The notes under the pieces were generated by a model, which made no database searches, was not told the DNA's origin, and was given only the letters and a program-made list of their open reading frames with translations. The position numbers and the translations under genes are program-made. From Chlamydiota bacterium (GTDB lineage Bacteria; Auribacterota; Tritonobacteria; UBA1439): a stretch of 46,395 nucleotides of DNA. This document shows, piece by piece, positions 7,345 through 16,100 of the stretch. Where the stretch lies: NCBI GenBank assembly GCA_012729785.1, contig JAAYCL010000013.1:1-46395 (forward strand), written 5' to 3'. Numbering within the stretch: the first letter of the stretch is position 1; the number at the start of each line of letters is the position of its first letter.

Positions 7345-7491
7345 GAAAAGGGGGAGGACCTAAGTGGCAATAGATCCTCCCCTTGAAAAATGCTGGCGGG
7401 GACGACGGATGTCTCGGAGCGTTCCCAGTGATTATCGATACCGTGAGGATCGTGTTCCGGACTGTCCGGGACGGGCATAGGAGGATATGCC
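7345..7491. repeat. Direct repeat copy B: terminator hairpin + tRNA-Asp 3' end + HTH-like fragment
   Basis: Same plan as copy A: a hairpin (GGGGAGGA 7351-7358 with TCCTCCCC 7375-7382), the 15-nt tRNA-Asp 3'-end match at 7394-7408, then a stretch encoding VIIDTVRIVFRTVRDGHRRI and ending in CATAGGAGGATATGC. Starts are 1354 nt apart. Remaining sequence between 7287 and 7547 shows no gene. Confidence 0.75.
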
Positions 7492-7547
7492 GCGGCAGTC
7501 GCAGAACGAGATGCCTGGCAAGGTACGGCTGTGGCATTTGGGCAGCG

Positions 7548-8510
7548 TCAACAGCCGAGGATCCATGCGAGCAGGATCGCCAGGAGTCCAGATGCGAGCG
7601 TCACGAGCACCCAACTGGACAGCACCACCAGCAGGAGCCTCGAGTTGAGCGCCCTCGATCCTTTGGCGACCCCCACTCCCGCGACCGCCCCCACGATCGC
7701 CTGTGCCGAGGAAACCGGGACGTGCAGATGGGTGAAGATGTGCAGGACGATCGAGTGGGCGAAGACCGCGACGAGCGCGGAGAAGGGGTCCAGCGCCGTG
7801 ATCCTCTCCCCGATGGTCCGCATCACCTTCCGGCTGTAGGTGAGGGCCCCGAGCGCGATCCCCGCCCCGCCGGTCAGGGCGGCAAGGAACGCGGCCATCG
7901 ACGTCGAGGGATCGCCGAACAGGCCCGCCTTGAAATAGGGGCCGGTGGTGACGACGACGTTGTTCGCGCCGAGCGTGTAGGCCCCGTAGCACCCGCTGAC
8001 GACGAAGCCGGCCTTGTAGATCGCGCTCAGCAGCGCCGCGTTGGACACCCTCCGGAGGAGGGGGGCGGCGCCCCTCAGGCACACGAAGGCGATGAGCGCG
8101 GCGAAGACGGGCGTGACGGCCCAGCAGAGGGCCCACCCGCCCAGCTTCGCCCACTCCGACCCGGCGGCGCCGCTCGACCAGACCGCGGCGCCCATCATCC
8201 CCCCCGCGGCGGCCTGGGAGGCGGAGGCGGGCAGGCTGAGATAGGTCAGGACGAACATCGCCGCCGCCGCGGCCCCCGTCGAGGCGAGGGCCAGGCGCGG
8301 CGAGACGGAGCCGGAGAATGAATACGACTCGTACAGCGCGGGTCCCTCCGCCGCCGCGCCGATGGTCGCGAAGACCGCGATGAGGATGACGGCCGTCCTG
8401 AACCGCATCGAGCGCGTTCCCACGGCGGTGCCGAACACGTTGGCGCTGTTGTTCGCGCCGAGGCTCCAGGCGAGGAAGAGACCCCCAATGAGCGTGGTGC
8501 CGACGTACAT
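7548..8510 (-). CDS. PiT-family inorganic phosphate permease
   Basis: 320 aa, start at 8510 chosen because the protein then opens with the transporter's first helix (MYVGTTLIGGLFLAWSLGANN). The duplicated PiT signature is present twice: LAWSLGANNSANVFGTAVG near the N-terminus and GAYTLGANNVVVTTGPY in the middle; VPVSSAQAIVGAVAGVGVA is the second-half counterpart. About 9-10 hydrophobic segments. PiT proteins import phosphate with H+ or Na+. It lies 20 nt behind a DUF47 gene, a very common pairing in which the DUF47 protein modulates the transporter. The operon is preceded by a sigma54-type promoter. Confidence 0.9.
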   Translation of the reverse strand: MYVGTTLIGGLFLAWSLGANNSANVFGTAVGTRSMRFRTAVILIAVFATIGAAAEGPALYESYSFSGSVSPRLALASTGAAAAAMFVLTYLSLPASASQAAAGGMMGAAVWSSGAAGSEWAKLGGWALCWAVTPVFAALIAFVCLRGAAPLLRRVSNAALLSAIYKAGFVVSGCYGAYTLGANNVVVTTGPYFKAGLFGDPSTSMAAFLAALTGGAGIALGALTYSRKVMRTIGERITALDPFSALVAVFAHSIVLHIFTHLHVPVSSAQAIVGAVAGVGVAKGSRALNSRLLLVVLSSWVLVTLASGLLAILLAWILGC

Positions 8511-8530
8511 AGGGTGCCTGTCGTGAGCGG

Positions 8531-9076
8531 TTACGGACGGAGGAGGACGACCAGCTTCTTCAGGGACATATCCATCGCGTAGAGGGCGTCCGTGAGCGGC
8601 GCCAGGAACACGGCCTCGCCGAGGTTCTGGTCCCGGGCCACGTCCTCGAACCGGGCTATCCTGGCGAGGGACCCCTGCAGTGTCTCGCCGGCCTTCCGCA
8701 TATCGGTGCCCAGGTACGCCCAGGCGCACAGGAAGAGCTCGACGATCCCCCCCAGCGCGATGAAGACGTCCGAGAGGTTCGCGAGCTTGTATCGCTCCTC
8801 GGCCTTGAGCGACGCGAGGAATGCGACGAGGTCGTCCAGGTGCCGGGAGAGGGTCACCAGGCCGCCGGATATCTCGAGGAAATGCGGACGGAAGAACGGC
8901 AGCGTGTCGTTGTGCGCCAAGTCCCTGAACGCCGCCGTGTGAAGCTCGGCCATCTCGCCGCGCAGGGAGGACGGCGTGGACAGGAGGTCCGGCCTCCGGA
9001 GCGTTTCGACGATCCGCGCGTGCAGGGCGTTGATCTGCCGTTCGATGATGGACATCGACTTGATGGAGAGAATCAT
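8531..9076 (-). CDS. DUF47/PhoU-like regulator of phosphate transport
   Basis: 181 aa, predicted all-helical, resembling the DUF47 (YkaA/PhoU-like) family that is usually encoded just before a PiT transporter. Visible features are the long helical repeats with an acid/histidine pattern (ELHTAAFRDLAHND, LSRHLDDLVAFL, ARFEDVARDQNLGEAVF) and no signal peptide. A GGAGGAGG Shine-Dalgarno lies directly before the ATG at 9076; a second ATG seven codons later is possible. It is the first gene after the sigma54 promoter at 9131-9146, 20 nt ahead of the permease. Confidence 0.8.
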   Translation of the reverse strand: MILSIKSMSIIERQINALHARIVETLRRPDLLSTPSSLRGEMAELHTAAFRDLAHNDTLPFFRPHFLEISGGLVTLSRHLDDLVAFLASLKAEERYKLANLSDVFIALGGIVELFLCAWAYLGTDMRKAGETLQGSLARIARFEDVARDQNLGEAVFLAPLTDALYAMDMSLKKLVVLLRP

Positions 9077-9130
9077 CGCCTCCTCCTCCCGATGGTGGAC
9101 TACCCGCGTCGCTTCACCGCCATATCGACG

Positions 9131-9146
9131 AGCAAGTTACGTGCCA
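9131..9146 (-). promoter_or_regulatory. Sigma54 (-24/-12) promoter
   Basis: Minus strand reads TGGCACG-TAAC-TTGCT, a full match to the sigma54 consensus TGGCACG-N4-TTGCW (-24 element 9140-9146, -12 element 9131-9135). It lies ~55 nt upstream of the DUF47 gene and points toward it. A gene for an activator with the sigma54-contacting GAFTGA motif is directly upstream (9314-10672). Confidence 0.88.
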
Positions 9147-9265
9147 ACGGTTCGCCGAGCGCGGATTCGCCGATTGATTGCGAGCCGGGCAGGCGGAGAA
9201 GGGATGCGGATCGAAGGCGACGCGGGACCGATGGCGAGGCGGGAGGACGGACGAACAGGCGCCTA

Positions 9266-9302
9266 TGTGCAGCGCCCTGCACACAGGATGCAACGCCTTG
9301 CA
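9266..9302. promoter_or_regulatory. Paired activator-binding palindromes (UAS)
   Basis: Two dyads share the same 4-nt centre CGCC: TGTGCAG-CGCC-CTGCACA (9266-9283) and TGCAA-CGCC-TTGCA (9289-9302). Their centres are 21 bp apart, i.e. two helical turns, and they lie ~120 bp upstream of the -24 element. This is the classic layout of NtrC-type enhancer sites. Confidence 0.75.
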
Positions 9303-9313
9303 CGGCAGTGCGC

Positions 9314-10672
9314 TCAGGTGATCTGATATTCCTTCAGCTTGTACTGGAGCTTCCGGAGGCTGATGCGGAGGCGTTCCGCCGCCTTGGCCCTGCTGCCGTT
9401 CTCCTGCTGGAGGACCTTGAGTATCACGTCGCGTTCGAAATCCCCGAGCAGCTTCCGGAGCGGCGCGTCCCTGGTCTCCGCGGGAGGGGGGACGATGGAG
9501 GCGAGATTGCGCAACCGTGTCGGAAGGAGGTCCACGGTGAGCACGGGTGATTCCATAAGGATGAACGCCCGTTCGATCACGTTCTCCAACTCGCGGACGT
9601 TGCCGGGCCAGGGGTACTCGCGGAAGATCTCCCGCACGTCGGGGGATATCTCCGGGACCGCCTTGCGCCACCGCTCCGCGTACCGCTCGAAGAAATGCCG
9701 CGCGAGCGGTTCGATGTCCTCCGTCCTCTCGCGGAGGGGAGGCAGATGGATTTCCACCACGTTCAGGCGCCAGTAGAGGTCCTCCCTGAAGAGACCCTTG
9801 TCGACCATCTCCCTGAGGTTCCGATTCGTCGAGGCGACGATCCGCACGTCCACCGCCGTCTCGCGATTCGAGCCGAGCTTCACGAATGTCTTCTGCTCGA
9901 GGACGCGGAGGAACTTCGCCTGGAGCGCGAGGCCGAGCTCGCCGATTTCGTCGAGGAAGAGCGTGCCGCCGGTCGCGTACTCGAACTTGCCCTCGCGGTC
10001 CTGCAGAGCGCCGGTGAAGGCTCCCTTGACGTGGCCGAAGAGCTCGCTTTCGAGTAGCGGCTCCGGTATCGCCGCGCAATTGATGGGCACGAAGCGGTTC
10101 CTCCCGCGCGGGCCCGAGTAGTGCAGGGTTCTCGCCGCGAGCTCCTTCCCCGTGCCGCTCTCGCCCGTGAGGAGGACGTTCGAGTCGGAATGGCGCAGCC
10201 TCTTGATGAGATTCAGCACCGGGAGCATCGCCGGGCTCGTGCCGATGAGTGCCTCATTACCATGCAGGGAAGGAATCTCCGCCCGCGGAGCGATGGTCCC
10301 CTGTTGAACGCACAGGCGCTCCTCCTCTTTCTTGACCACGGCGAGCAGCTCTTCGGGGTCTATCGGCTTTATTAGGTAGTGGTCCGCGCCTGACTTCAGC
10401 GCGCTCACCGCGTTCTCGACCGTCGCGTAGGCGGTGAGGATGATAATGATCGCGTCCCGGCCGGAGCCCCGGATCGCGGGGATGATCTCCAGGCCGTTGC
10501 CGTCTGGAAGCCGGACGTCGACCACGTAGATGTCGCACCTTTCCGAGCGGATCCGGTCCCTCGCCTCCGCGAAGGTGTACACGCACGCGGGCTCGTATCC
10601 CTTCTTCGAGAGAAAGCGACCGAGGTTGTCGCAGGCCACTCGTTCGTCCTCTATGATCAGCACCTTTTTCAC
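9314..10672 (-). CDS. NtrC-family sigma54-dependent response regulator
   Basis: 452 aa, GTG start at 10672 overlapping the kinase stop by 4 nt (GTGA). Domains in order: receiver (1-120, acidic pocket E8-D9, phospho-acceptor D52 in VVDVRLPDG, K in LIKPID); AAA+ (about 145-375) with Walker A GESGTGKE, the sigma54-contact loop GAFTGA, Walker B GTLFLDEIGEL and arginine-finger region FREDLYWRLNV; and a Fis-type helix-turn-helix at the C-terminus (SRAKAAERLRISLRKLQYKL). It forms a two-component pair with the upstream kinase and probably activates the DUF47-PiT operon through the palindromes directly downstream of its own stop codon. Confidence 0.93.
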   Translation of the reverse strand: MKKVLIIEDERVACDNLGRFLSKKGYEPACVYTFAEARDRIRSERCDIYVVDVRLPDGNGLEIIPAIRGSGRDAIIIILTAYATVENAVSALKSGADHYLIKPIDPEELLAVVKKEEERLCVQQGTIAPRAEIPSLHGNEALIGTSPAMLPVLNLIKRLRHSDSNVLLTGESGTGKELAARTLHYSGPRGRNRFVPINCAAIPEPLLESELFGHVKGAFTGALQDREGKFEYATGGTLFLDEIGELGLALQAKFLRVLEQKTFVKLGSNRETAVDVRIVASTNRNLREMVDKGLFREDLYWRLNVVEIHLPPLRERTEDIEPLARHFFERYAERWRKAVPEISPDVREIFREYPWPGNVRELENVIERAFILMESPVLTVDLLPTRLRNLASIVPPPAETRDAPLRKLLGDFERDVILKVLQQENGSRAKAAERLRISLRKLQYKLKEYQIT

Positions 10673-12432
10673 ACGTTCCCCCCCTCGCGGTACGCCGGTA
10701 GGGAAATCCTCACGGTCGTTCCCACCCCTTCCTCGGATTCGATGTCGAAATCGCCGGCGTGCGCCTGGACGATCCGCATCACGGAGGAGAGGCCGCAGCC
10801 CGTCCCCCCGGGCTTGGTCGTGAACGGAAAGTCGAAGAGGCGCGCCCGCTCCTCCGCGCCCATCCCGACGCCGGTGTCGCGCACGGCGATGACCACGCGG
10901 TCCCCGCTGCGCGAGCCCGCGATGGCGAGTTTGCCCCCCGGTTTCATCGACTGGCACGCGTTCAGCAGCAGGTTAAGCAGGGCCTGGCGGAACCGGTTCG
11001 GGTCGACCTCCGCATGCAGCCCGGTCTCCAGGTCGAGTTCGATCCATATCCCCAGCATCTCCACCTGGGGCGCGGCGAGCGCGAGCACCGCGCGGATCTC
11101 CTCCGCGAGGTCCGATCTGGTCTTCTTCAGGACGAGGCTGCCCCCCGCCTCCACGAAGTCCCGTATGGTCTGATCGAGCCGCTTGATCTCCGAGTGGACG
11201 CACTCAATCTTCTCGATGATACCGGGGGGGGCTAAGGCCGCATCTCCGACCTCCTCCCTGAGCAGGCGGAGCGTGATCTCCATCGAGTTGAGGGGGTTCC
11301 GCACCTCGTGCGCGAGTTCGGCGGTCACCTGCCCGAGGATGGCGAATTTCGCCGCGACGATGAGCTGCTGCTGCGTCCGCATGATCTTGTCCTGCGATTT
11401 CTTGAGTTCGGACACCATGCTCTTGAAATGCCGCGAGAGCTCCTGGAACTCATCCCAGCGGAGGTTGGGTATCTCCGCGTCCATCTCGCCTTTGGAGACG
11501 CGGTCTATGACCGTAAGCATCCTCTTCAGGGGGGAGGAGAAGCTTCTGCTCAGGGATACGGCCAGAAGAAAGGCGAAGGCGCACGTTACGAGGAAGGAGA
11601 ATGTGACGATGAGCTGATTGGCCCGCAGGGGCTTCAGGACGGCGGCCCTTTCTCTCCAGAGGAGGATGCTCCCGAAGAAGGAGCCGTTCCGATGGTAGAG
11701 CGGATTGGAGACCCCCCACATCTCCTCGCCGTGCAGGGCGAAGACTGTCCCCGTCAGCCGGGCGCCGTCCCTCGAGACGGCGTGCGGGAAGTCAGTGGTC
11801 ACCTGCAGGGCGCGGGGAGATGTGCTGGCGATGAGGGTGCCTCTCTCGAAGAACGCGATGTCGAAGCCCGTGATCGTCTTGTAGATGTCCAAGAAATCCC
11901 TGTTCAGTAGGACCCCCGTCATCAATGTGCCCGCGGATGCGCCTCGGACAGCCTGGATCGGGGCGACCGCCCGCAGGGCGATCCCGGATGCGCCATACTC
12001 GATGTCCGCGTCCTGCCTGCCTTCCAGCGCGTTCCGTATGATGAGTTGCGATGATTTGGATTCCCCGTGCTCCTGGGGGCGGTGGGCCTTGGCCAGGACG
12101 TGCCCGCTGGAATCTCCCACCTCGAGCAGGTCCAGGTTTGAATACCGATAGAGTTCGGCGAGGCGCTCCATCAGAGCGCCGCGGTTCCGATCAGCAACCG
12201 CCGCGGCGATGCGTTGGTCCGCCGAGTAGACCTCGGCCAGTCGGAGGAGACTGTCCGATCTGCGCGTCAACTCCTCCGTCACTCCGCGGGCAACGCGTTC
12301 CGCCTGGGAATGGAATTCACTCTGCGCCGTCCTTTTTAGGAACGTCTGGAAGAGCGCGAACGAGAGGAGAATGGGGACGGCGACGGTGACGAGGAAGCTC
12401 GCATACAGACTGGCGCGGTAACTTAGACGCAT
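10669..12432 (-). CDS. Membrane sensor histidine kinase, partner of the NtrC-type regulator
   Basis: 587 aa; the start at 12432 places an N-terminal membrane helix (ASFLVTVAVPILLSFALF) at the front. A ~260-residue periplasmic sensor region (Cache-like) follows, then a second membrane helix (FSFLVTCAFAFLLAVSLSRS), a HAMP domain (SPLKRMLTVIDRVSKGEMDAEI), HisKA with the phospho-accepting H375 in ELAHEVRNPLNSM, and HATPase_c with N-box LLNLLLNACQSM, G1 DTGVGM and G2 GGTGCGLSSV. The gene overlaps the regulator by 4 nt. The neighbouring phosphate transporter suggests the signal relates to phosphate or nutrient state, but this is inferred from context only. Confidence 0.9.
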   Translation of the reverse strand: MRLSYRASLYASFLVTVAVPILLSFALFQTFLKRTAQSEFHSQAERVARGVTEELTRRSDSLLRLAEVYSADQRIAAAVADRNRGALMERLAELYRYSNLDLLEVGDSSGHVLAKAHRPQEHGESKSSQLIIRNALEGRQDADIEYGASGIALRAVAPIQAVRGASAGTLMTGVLLNRDFLDIYKTITGFDIAFFERGTLIASTSPRALQVTTDFPHAVSRDGARLTGTVFALHGEEMWGVSNPLYHRNGSFFGSILLWRERAAVLKPLRANQLIVTFSFLVTCAFAFLLAVSLSRSFSSPLKRMLTVIDRVSKGEMDAEIPNLRWDEFQELSRHFKSMVSELKKSQDKIMRTQQQLIVAAKFAILGQVTAELAHEVRNPLNSMEITLRLLREEVGDAALAPPGIIEKIECVHSEIKRLDQTIRDFVEAGGSLVLKKTRSDLAEEIRAVLALAAPQVEMLGIWIELDLETGLHAEVDPNRFRQALLNLLLNACQSMKPGGKLAIAGSRSGDRVVIAVRDTGVGMGAEERARLFDFPFTTKPGGTGCGLSSVMRIVQAHAGDFDIESEEGVGTTVRISLPAYREGGNV

Positions 12433-12527
12433 CGTTTTCCTACGATCAAAGGCGTTTTGCGACACAGTGTAGCACAATTGCGCGGTGCCGATGGCGGTTA
12501 CCGCGGAAGAGGAGGAGAGACGGGAAA

Positions 12528-12586
12528 GGGGGCGGCCCTATCGATGATAGGGCCGCCCCCTGGAAATCGCTGGCGGGGACGATCCC
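12528..12586. repeat. Copy C: long hairpin plus tRNA-Asp 3'-end fragment
   Basis: A perfect 15-bp stem with a 3-nt loop (12528-12560) is followed by TGGAAATCGCTGGCGGGGAC. The part up to CTGGCGGGGACGA is shared with copies A (6021-6042) and B, and contains the last 12 nt of tRNA-Asp on the minus strand. It lies ~80 nt from the genuine tRNA gene. A palindrome ATCCCGGTCTGCAGACCGGGA follows in part. Unlike A and B there is no HTH-like segment. Confidence 0.6.
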
Positions 12587-12631
12587 GGTCTGCAGACCGG
12601 GACAACCGACGGATCGTCAGTATCGGCGGAG

Positions 12632-12662
12632 ATAAAAAGAGAGCCCGTAAGGGCTCTCTTTT
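12632..12662 (-). terminator. Terminator of tRNA-Asp
   Basis: AAAAGAGAGCCC (12635-12646), loop GTAA, GGGCTCTCTTTT (12651-12662). On the minus strand it ends in a U-run (AAAAA at 12634-12638 on plus) just after the tRNA 3' end; the symmetric stem could also act on the plus strand. Confidence 0.8.
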
Positions 12663-12668
12663 CATTTC

Positions 12669-12745
12669 TGGCGGGGACGACGGGGCTCGAACCCGCAACC
12701 CTCGGATCGACAGTCCGATACTCTAACCAGTTGAGCTACGTCCCC
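12669..12745 (-). tRNA. tRNA-Asp(GTC)
   Basis: 77 nt on the minus strand. Acceptor GGGGACG pairs with CGTCCCC; D-arm GCTC...GAGT; anticodon arm TCGGA-CTGTCGA-TCCGA gives anticodon GTC (Asp); T-arm GCGGGTTCGAGCCCCGT carries the TTCGA loop; discriminator G and encoded CCA. Its 3' end is partly copied at 6031-6045, 7394-7408 and about 12570-12582. Confidence 0.96.
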
Positions 12746-13081
12746 ACTGCAACGCTGTCACACTATACCAAACGTCCCCGGAAAGGCAATCGGATATCTG
12801 CGGGGGTTCCGCGGGGAGATCCTCGGGCGATGAGGCGGGGCGAGGGGCGAGGCATGGACGCCCGGATGCCCGTGTATCTGGGTATTCCGGGGCACGGTCG
12901 CTTCCGCCTCCCCCGCGGGATAATCGGCGGTGCGGATTCCGTTAGGGGGCGGGCGGATCGAGCGCGTGGGCCGTGCGGTCCGGTCCGGAGAGGCAGAAAA
13001 GCGCCCCGCGTCGAGAGGTGGGGCACGGCCTCGCGCACCGAGGGGAGAAGGGGGGATTGGCCAAATTGCACGATGCCCTGT
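12746..13081. other. Intergenic region without recognisable gene
   Basis: About 335 nt of GC-rich sequence between tRNA-Asp and the promoter region of the hybrid kinase. Frames read through it on both strands, but none has a convincing RBS, family motif or sensible composition. I see no feature here. Confidence 0.5.
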
Positions 13082-13138
13082 GGGGGGTAAAAATACCCCC
13101 CCCTGGGGGATTGTCCGGAGCGCAGACGATGCTATAAT
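13082..13138 (+). promoter_or_regulatory. G/C-tract hairpin and promoter upstream of the hybrid kinase
   Basis: GGGGGGTA-AAAA-TACCCCCC is a perfect 8-bp hairpin (13082-13101). The C-tract can instead pair with the following GGGGG (13105-13109). Directly after it come TTGTCC (13111-13116), a 16-nt spacer and TATAAT (13133-13138). The palindrome abutting the -35 box looks like an operator, and a similar arrangement precedes the lipoprotein gene and cas12b near 39047 and 39573. Confidence 0.6.
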
Positions 13139-13183
13139 TCAAACAAACGACTGCGTACGTGTTCCGGCGTCGGGGAGCAAAGG

Positions 13184-16100
13184 ATGAAGCAGGGAACGTT
13201 GAAACAGAAGAGTTGCAGGGGCGATCTCAGCCGGGAACTCGGGGCGCTCCGGCACAAGATCCAGTACGCCCTTCTGCTTATCACAGTAGTTCCCATTATC
13301 ATCTATTCCGCGTTCATGATCCGCTATGTCCCTCCGCAGACGATCGAGTTGTTCCCGGTCGCCGTGCTGCTTTTGGCGACGATGGCGCTGATGCTGGGGG
13401 GGACGCGGATCATCCTGAACCTCGTCGGCTCGGTCATACCCTCCGGAAGCGACGAGACGCGGGCCCGTTCGCTGGCGCGTGCGCTTCTTCGCGGCGCCGG
13501 GGGCGGCTCGGTGCGCCGGACGATGGTCCAGGCGGTCTCCCTCATCGGCGTGATTCCCCTCCTGGCGTTCGGCTACGTGGTCGTGAAGTACGTGCTCCCC
13601 CTCCGGACGGAGGAGAACATACCGCTCATCGTCGTGAGTCTCGCGCTCGTCGTCACGCTCGGCATGCTGCAGGTCTACCGGATCACCTATCGCATCCTGT
13701 CCATCGCCGCGGATGCGCGGAGGGTGCGCACGGAGAGCGGCCCCCCGGGAAAAGACAGGGGGCGCGACGAGATCAGCGGCATCTCCAAGGACCTCGGTTC
13801 GATCGCGGAGAAGCTCTCGCTCCGGGTCTCGGAGATCAGGCGCACCCGCGCATTCGTCGAGCGGCTTCCGCTCCCGATGCTGGTGTTGGACGAGGCGGGC
13901 GCGATCGTGTTTTCCAACCGCGCCGCGCAGGAGCTCCTCGGCTACGGGGAGGAGGAGCTCGCCGGCAGGGAGGCAAGGTCCCTGTTCGCCGAAGAGGCGG
14001 AGACGGCGTGGCTCCGCGGGGAGGGGGGGGGCGCGGTCCGGGAGACCCTCTGGGTCCACCGCAGCGGGGCGACGCTGCCCGTCGCCGTGCGCGTCGGCCC
14101 TCTCGACGACGGGAGATGCGCCGGAGGATCGGTGCTCGTCGCCATCGACATCGCCGAGCGGAAACGGGTCGAGGATTCCCTGCGCGCGAGCGAGGAGCGT
14201 TACCGGAGCATCTTCAACGATTCCCCGATCTCCCTCTGGATGGAGGATTTCTCGGCGGTCCGGGGAAGGATCGACGAGCTCAGGCGCGCGGGGGTCGAGG
14301 ATTTCGCGCGCTATTTCGATGAACATCCCGAGGAGGTCCGCGGCTGCGCCTCGCGGGTGAGGATCGTGGACGTGAACAGGACGACCCTCGCGATGTACGA
14401 GGTCGACCGCAAGGAGGAGCTGACGCGCGATCTTGCCGGCCTCTTCAGCCCCGAGATGCTCGTCACCTTCGCCAGGGAGCTCCTCGCCGTCGCCGCCGGC
14501 CACACGCGGTTCGAGGGCGACGCGGTCGCCCTCACGCGAAAGGGGAGGCGCAAACAGACGAGCCTCACCTGGACGGTCGTGCCCGGGCACGAGTCCACCT
14601 ACGGCAGGGTTCTGGTCTCCATCATCGACATCACGGAACGCGTGCGTGTGTTCGCGGAACTGAAGCGGGAGCGCGACACGCTCCGGAAGTACATGGACCT
14701 GTTCAAGGCCATCCTCCTTGTCCTCTCTCCGGATGGACGGGTGCAGCTCGTCAACGGGACCGGGTGCGAGATCCTCGGGTATCCCGAGCGGGAGATCGTC
14801 GGGAGCGACTGGGTCGCCCGCTTCATTCCTCCGCGGCTGCGGGAGGAGATACGCGGCATCTTCATCAAGGTGATTGCCGGGGATGTGGCGATGGTCGCCC
14901 AGCACGCCAACCTGGTTTTGACGCGCGGCGGGGAGGAACGGCTGATCGAATGGCGGAACACCCTGCTCGACGACGGGAGCGGCTCGATCATCGGGATGCT
15001 CTGCTCAGGGTACGACGTGACCGAGCAGAAGCGGATGGAGGAGTACCTGTTCCGGGTGAGGAAGCTGGAATCGGTGGGCACGCTGGCGGGAGGGATCGCC
15101 CACGACTTCAACAACCTCCTCGCCGGCATCGTGGGGTACGCCTATCTCGCCCGGGGGAGCCTCTCCGCGGGCAGCCGCGCCGCGGCGGACCTCGACGCGA
15201 TCGAGCGCCTCGCGATGCGCGGCTCGGGCCTGACAAAGGCGCTTCTGGCCTTCGCGCACGGCGGCGACTACCATCCGGAACCGCTCGACGCGAACCGCTG
15301 CGTGGAAGAGGTGCTGCCGGCGATCCGCGGCACCGCGGGCCACGGCATCGAATGCAAAATGGAACTCGCGCCCTCCCTCCCGCACGTCTTCGTGGACAGG
15401 AGCCAGTTCCGCCAGTGCCTGGCGAATCTCTGCATCAACGCCTGCGAGGCGATGCCCGGGGGCGGCACGCTGACGGTGAGGACCGGGCGCGTCTCCTCCG
15501 ACGCCGCGTTCCTGGCGGCGCATCCCGGGGTCGACGGAAGAACGTTCGTCGCCGTGGCCGTCTCCGACACGGGTGTCGGGATGGACGCCGCGACGAAGGC
15601 GCGCATCTTCGACCCGTTTTTCACCACCAAGGACAACAAGACAGGCAACGGGCTCGGGCTTCCGATGGTGCACGGCATCGCGGAGCGCGCGGGGGGGATC
15701 CTCGAGGTGGAGAGCGCCCCCGGGAAAGGGAGCACCTTCACCCTCTACATCCCCGTGCGGGAGGGCGGGATTGCGCAGGAGGCCCCGGCGCGCGTCCCCG
15801 CCGCCGGCGGGAAGACGATACTGCTGGTGGACGACGAAACCGACTTCCGGAACTGCGCGGCACGCTGGCTCGCCCGTCTGGGGTACCGGGTCATCGAGGC
15901 CTCCAGCGGCGAGGCGGCCGTGGAGATCTTTGAAACGCGGAAAGACGAGGTGGGGCTGGTGCTCCTCGACATGGTCATGAAGGGCGCGGGCGGCGCGGAG
16001 ACGTTCCGGGAGCTGCGCTCCCGCAACCCCGGCCTCCGGGTGCTCATCTGCTCCGGATACGCCCTCGACGCCACATGCCGGGATCTGATCAGCAACGGGG

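Noticed and set aside
7383-8321. 312-codon plus-strand frame opposite the phosphate permease
   Set aside because: Runs antisense through a transporter with clear PiT signatures; composition is that of a shadow frame.
13139-14905. Long minus-strand open frame opposite the hybrid kinase gene
   Set aside because: Arg/Asp/Pro-rich shadow of a GC-rich gene; no motifs, and the plus strand encodes a clear kinase.
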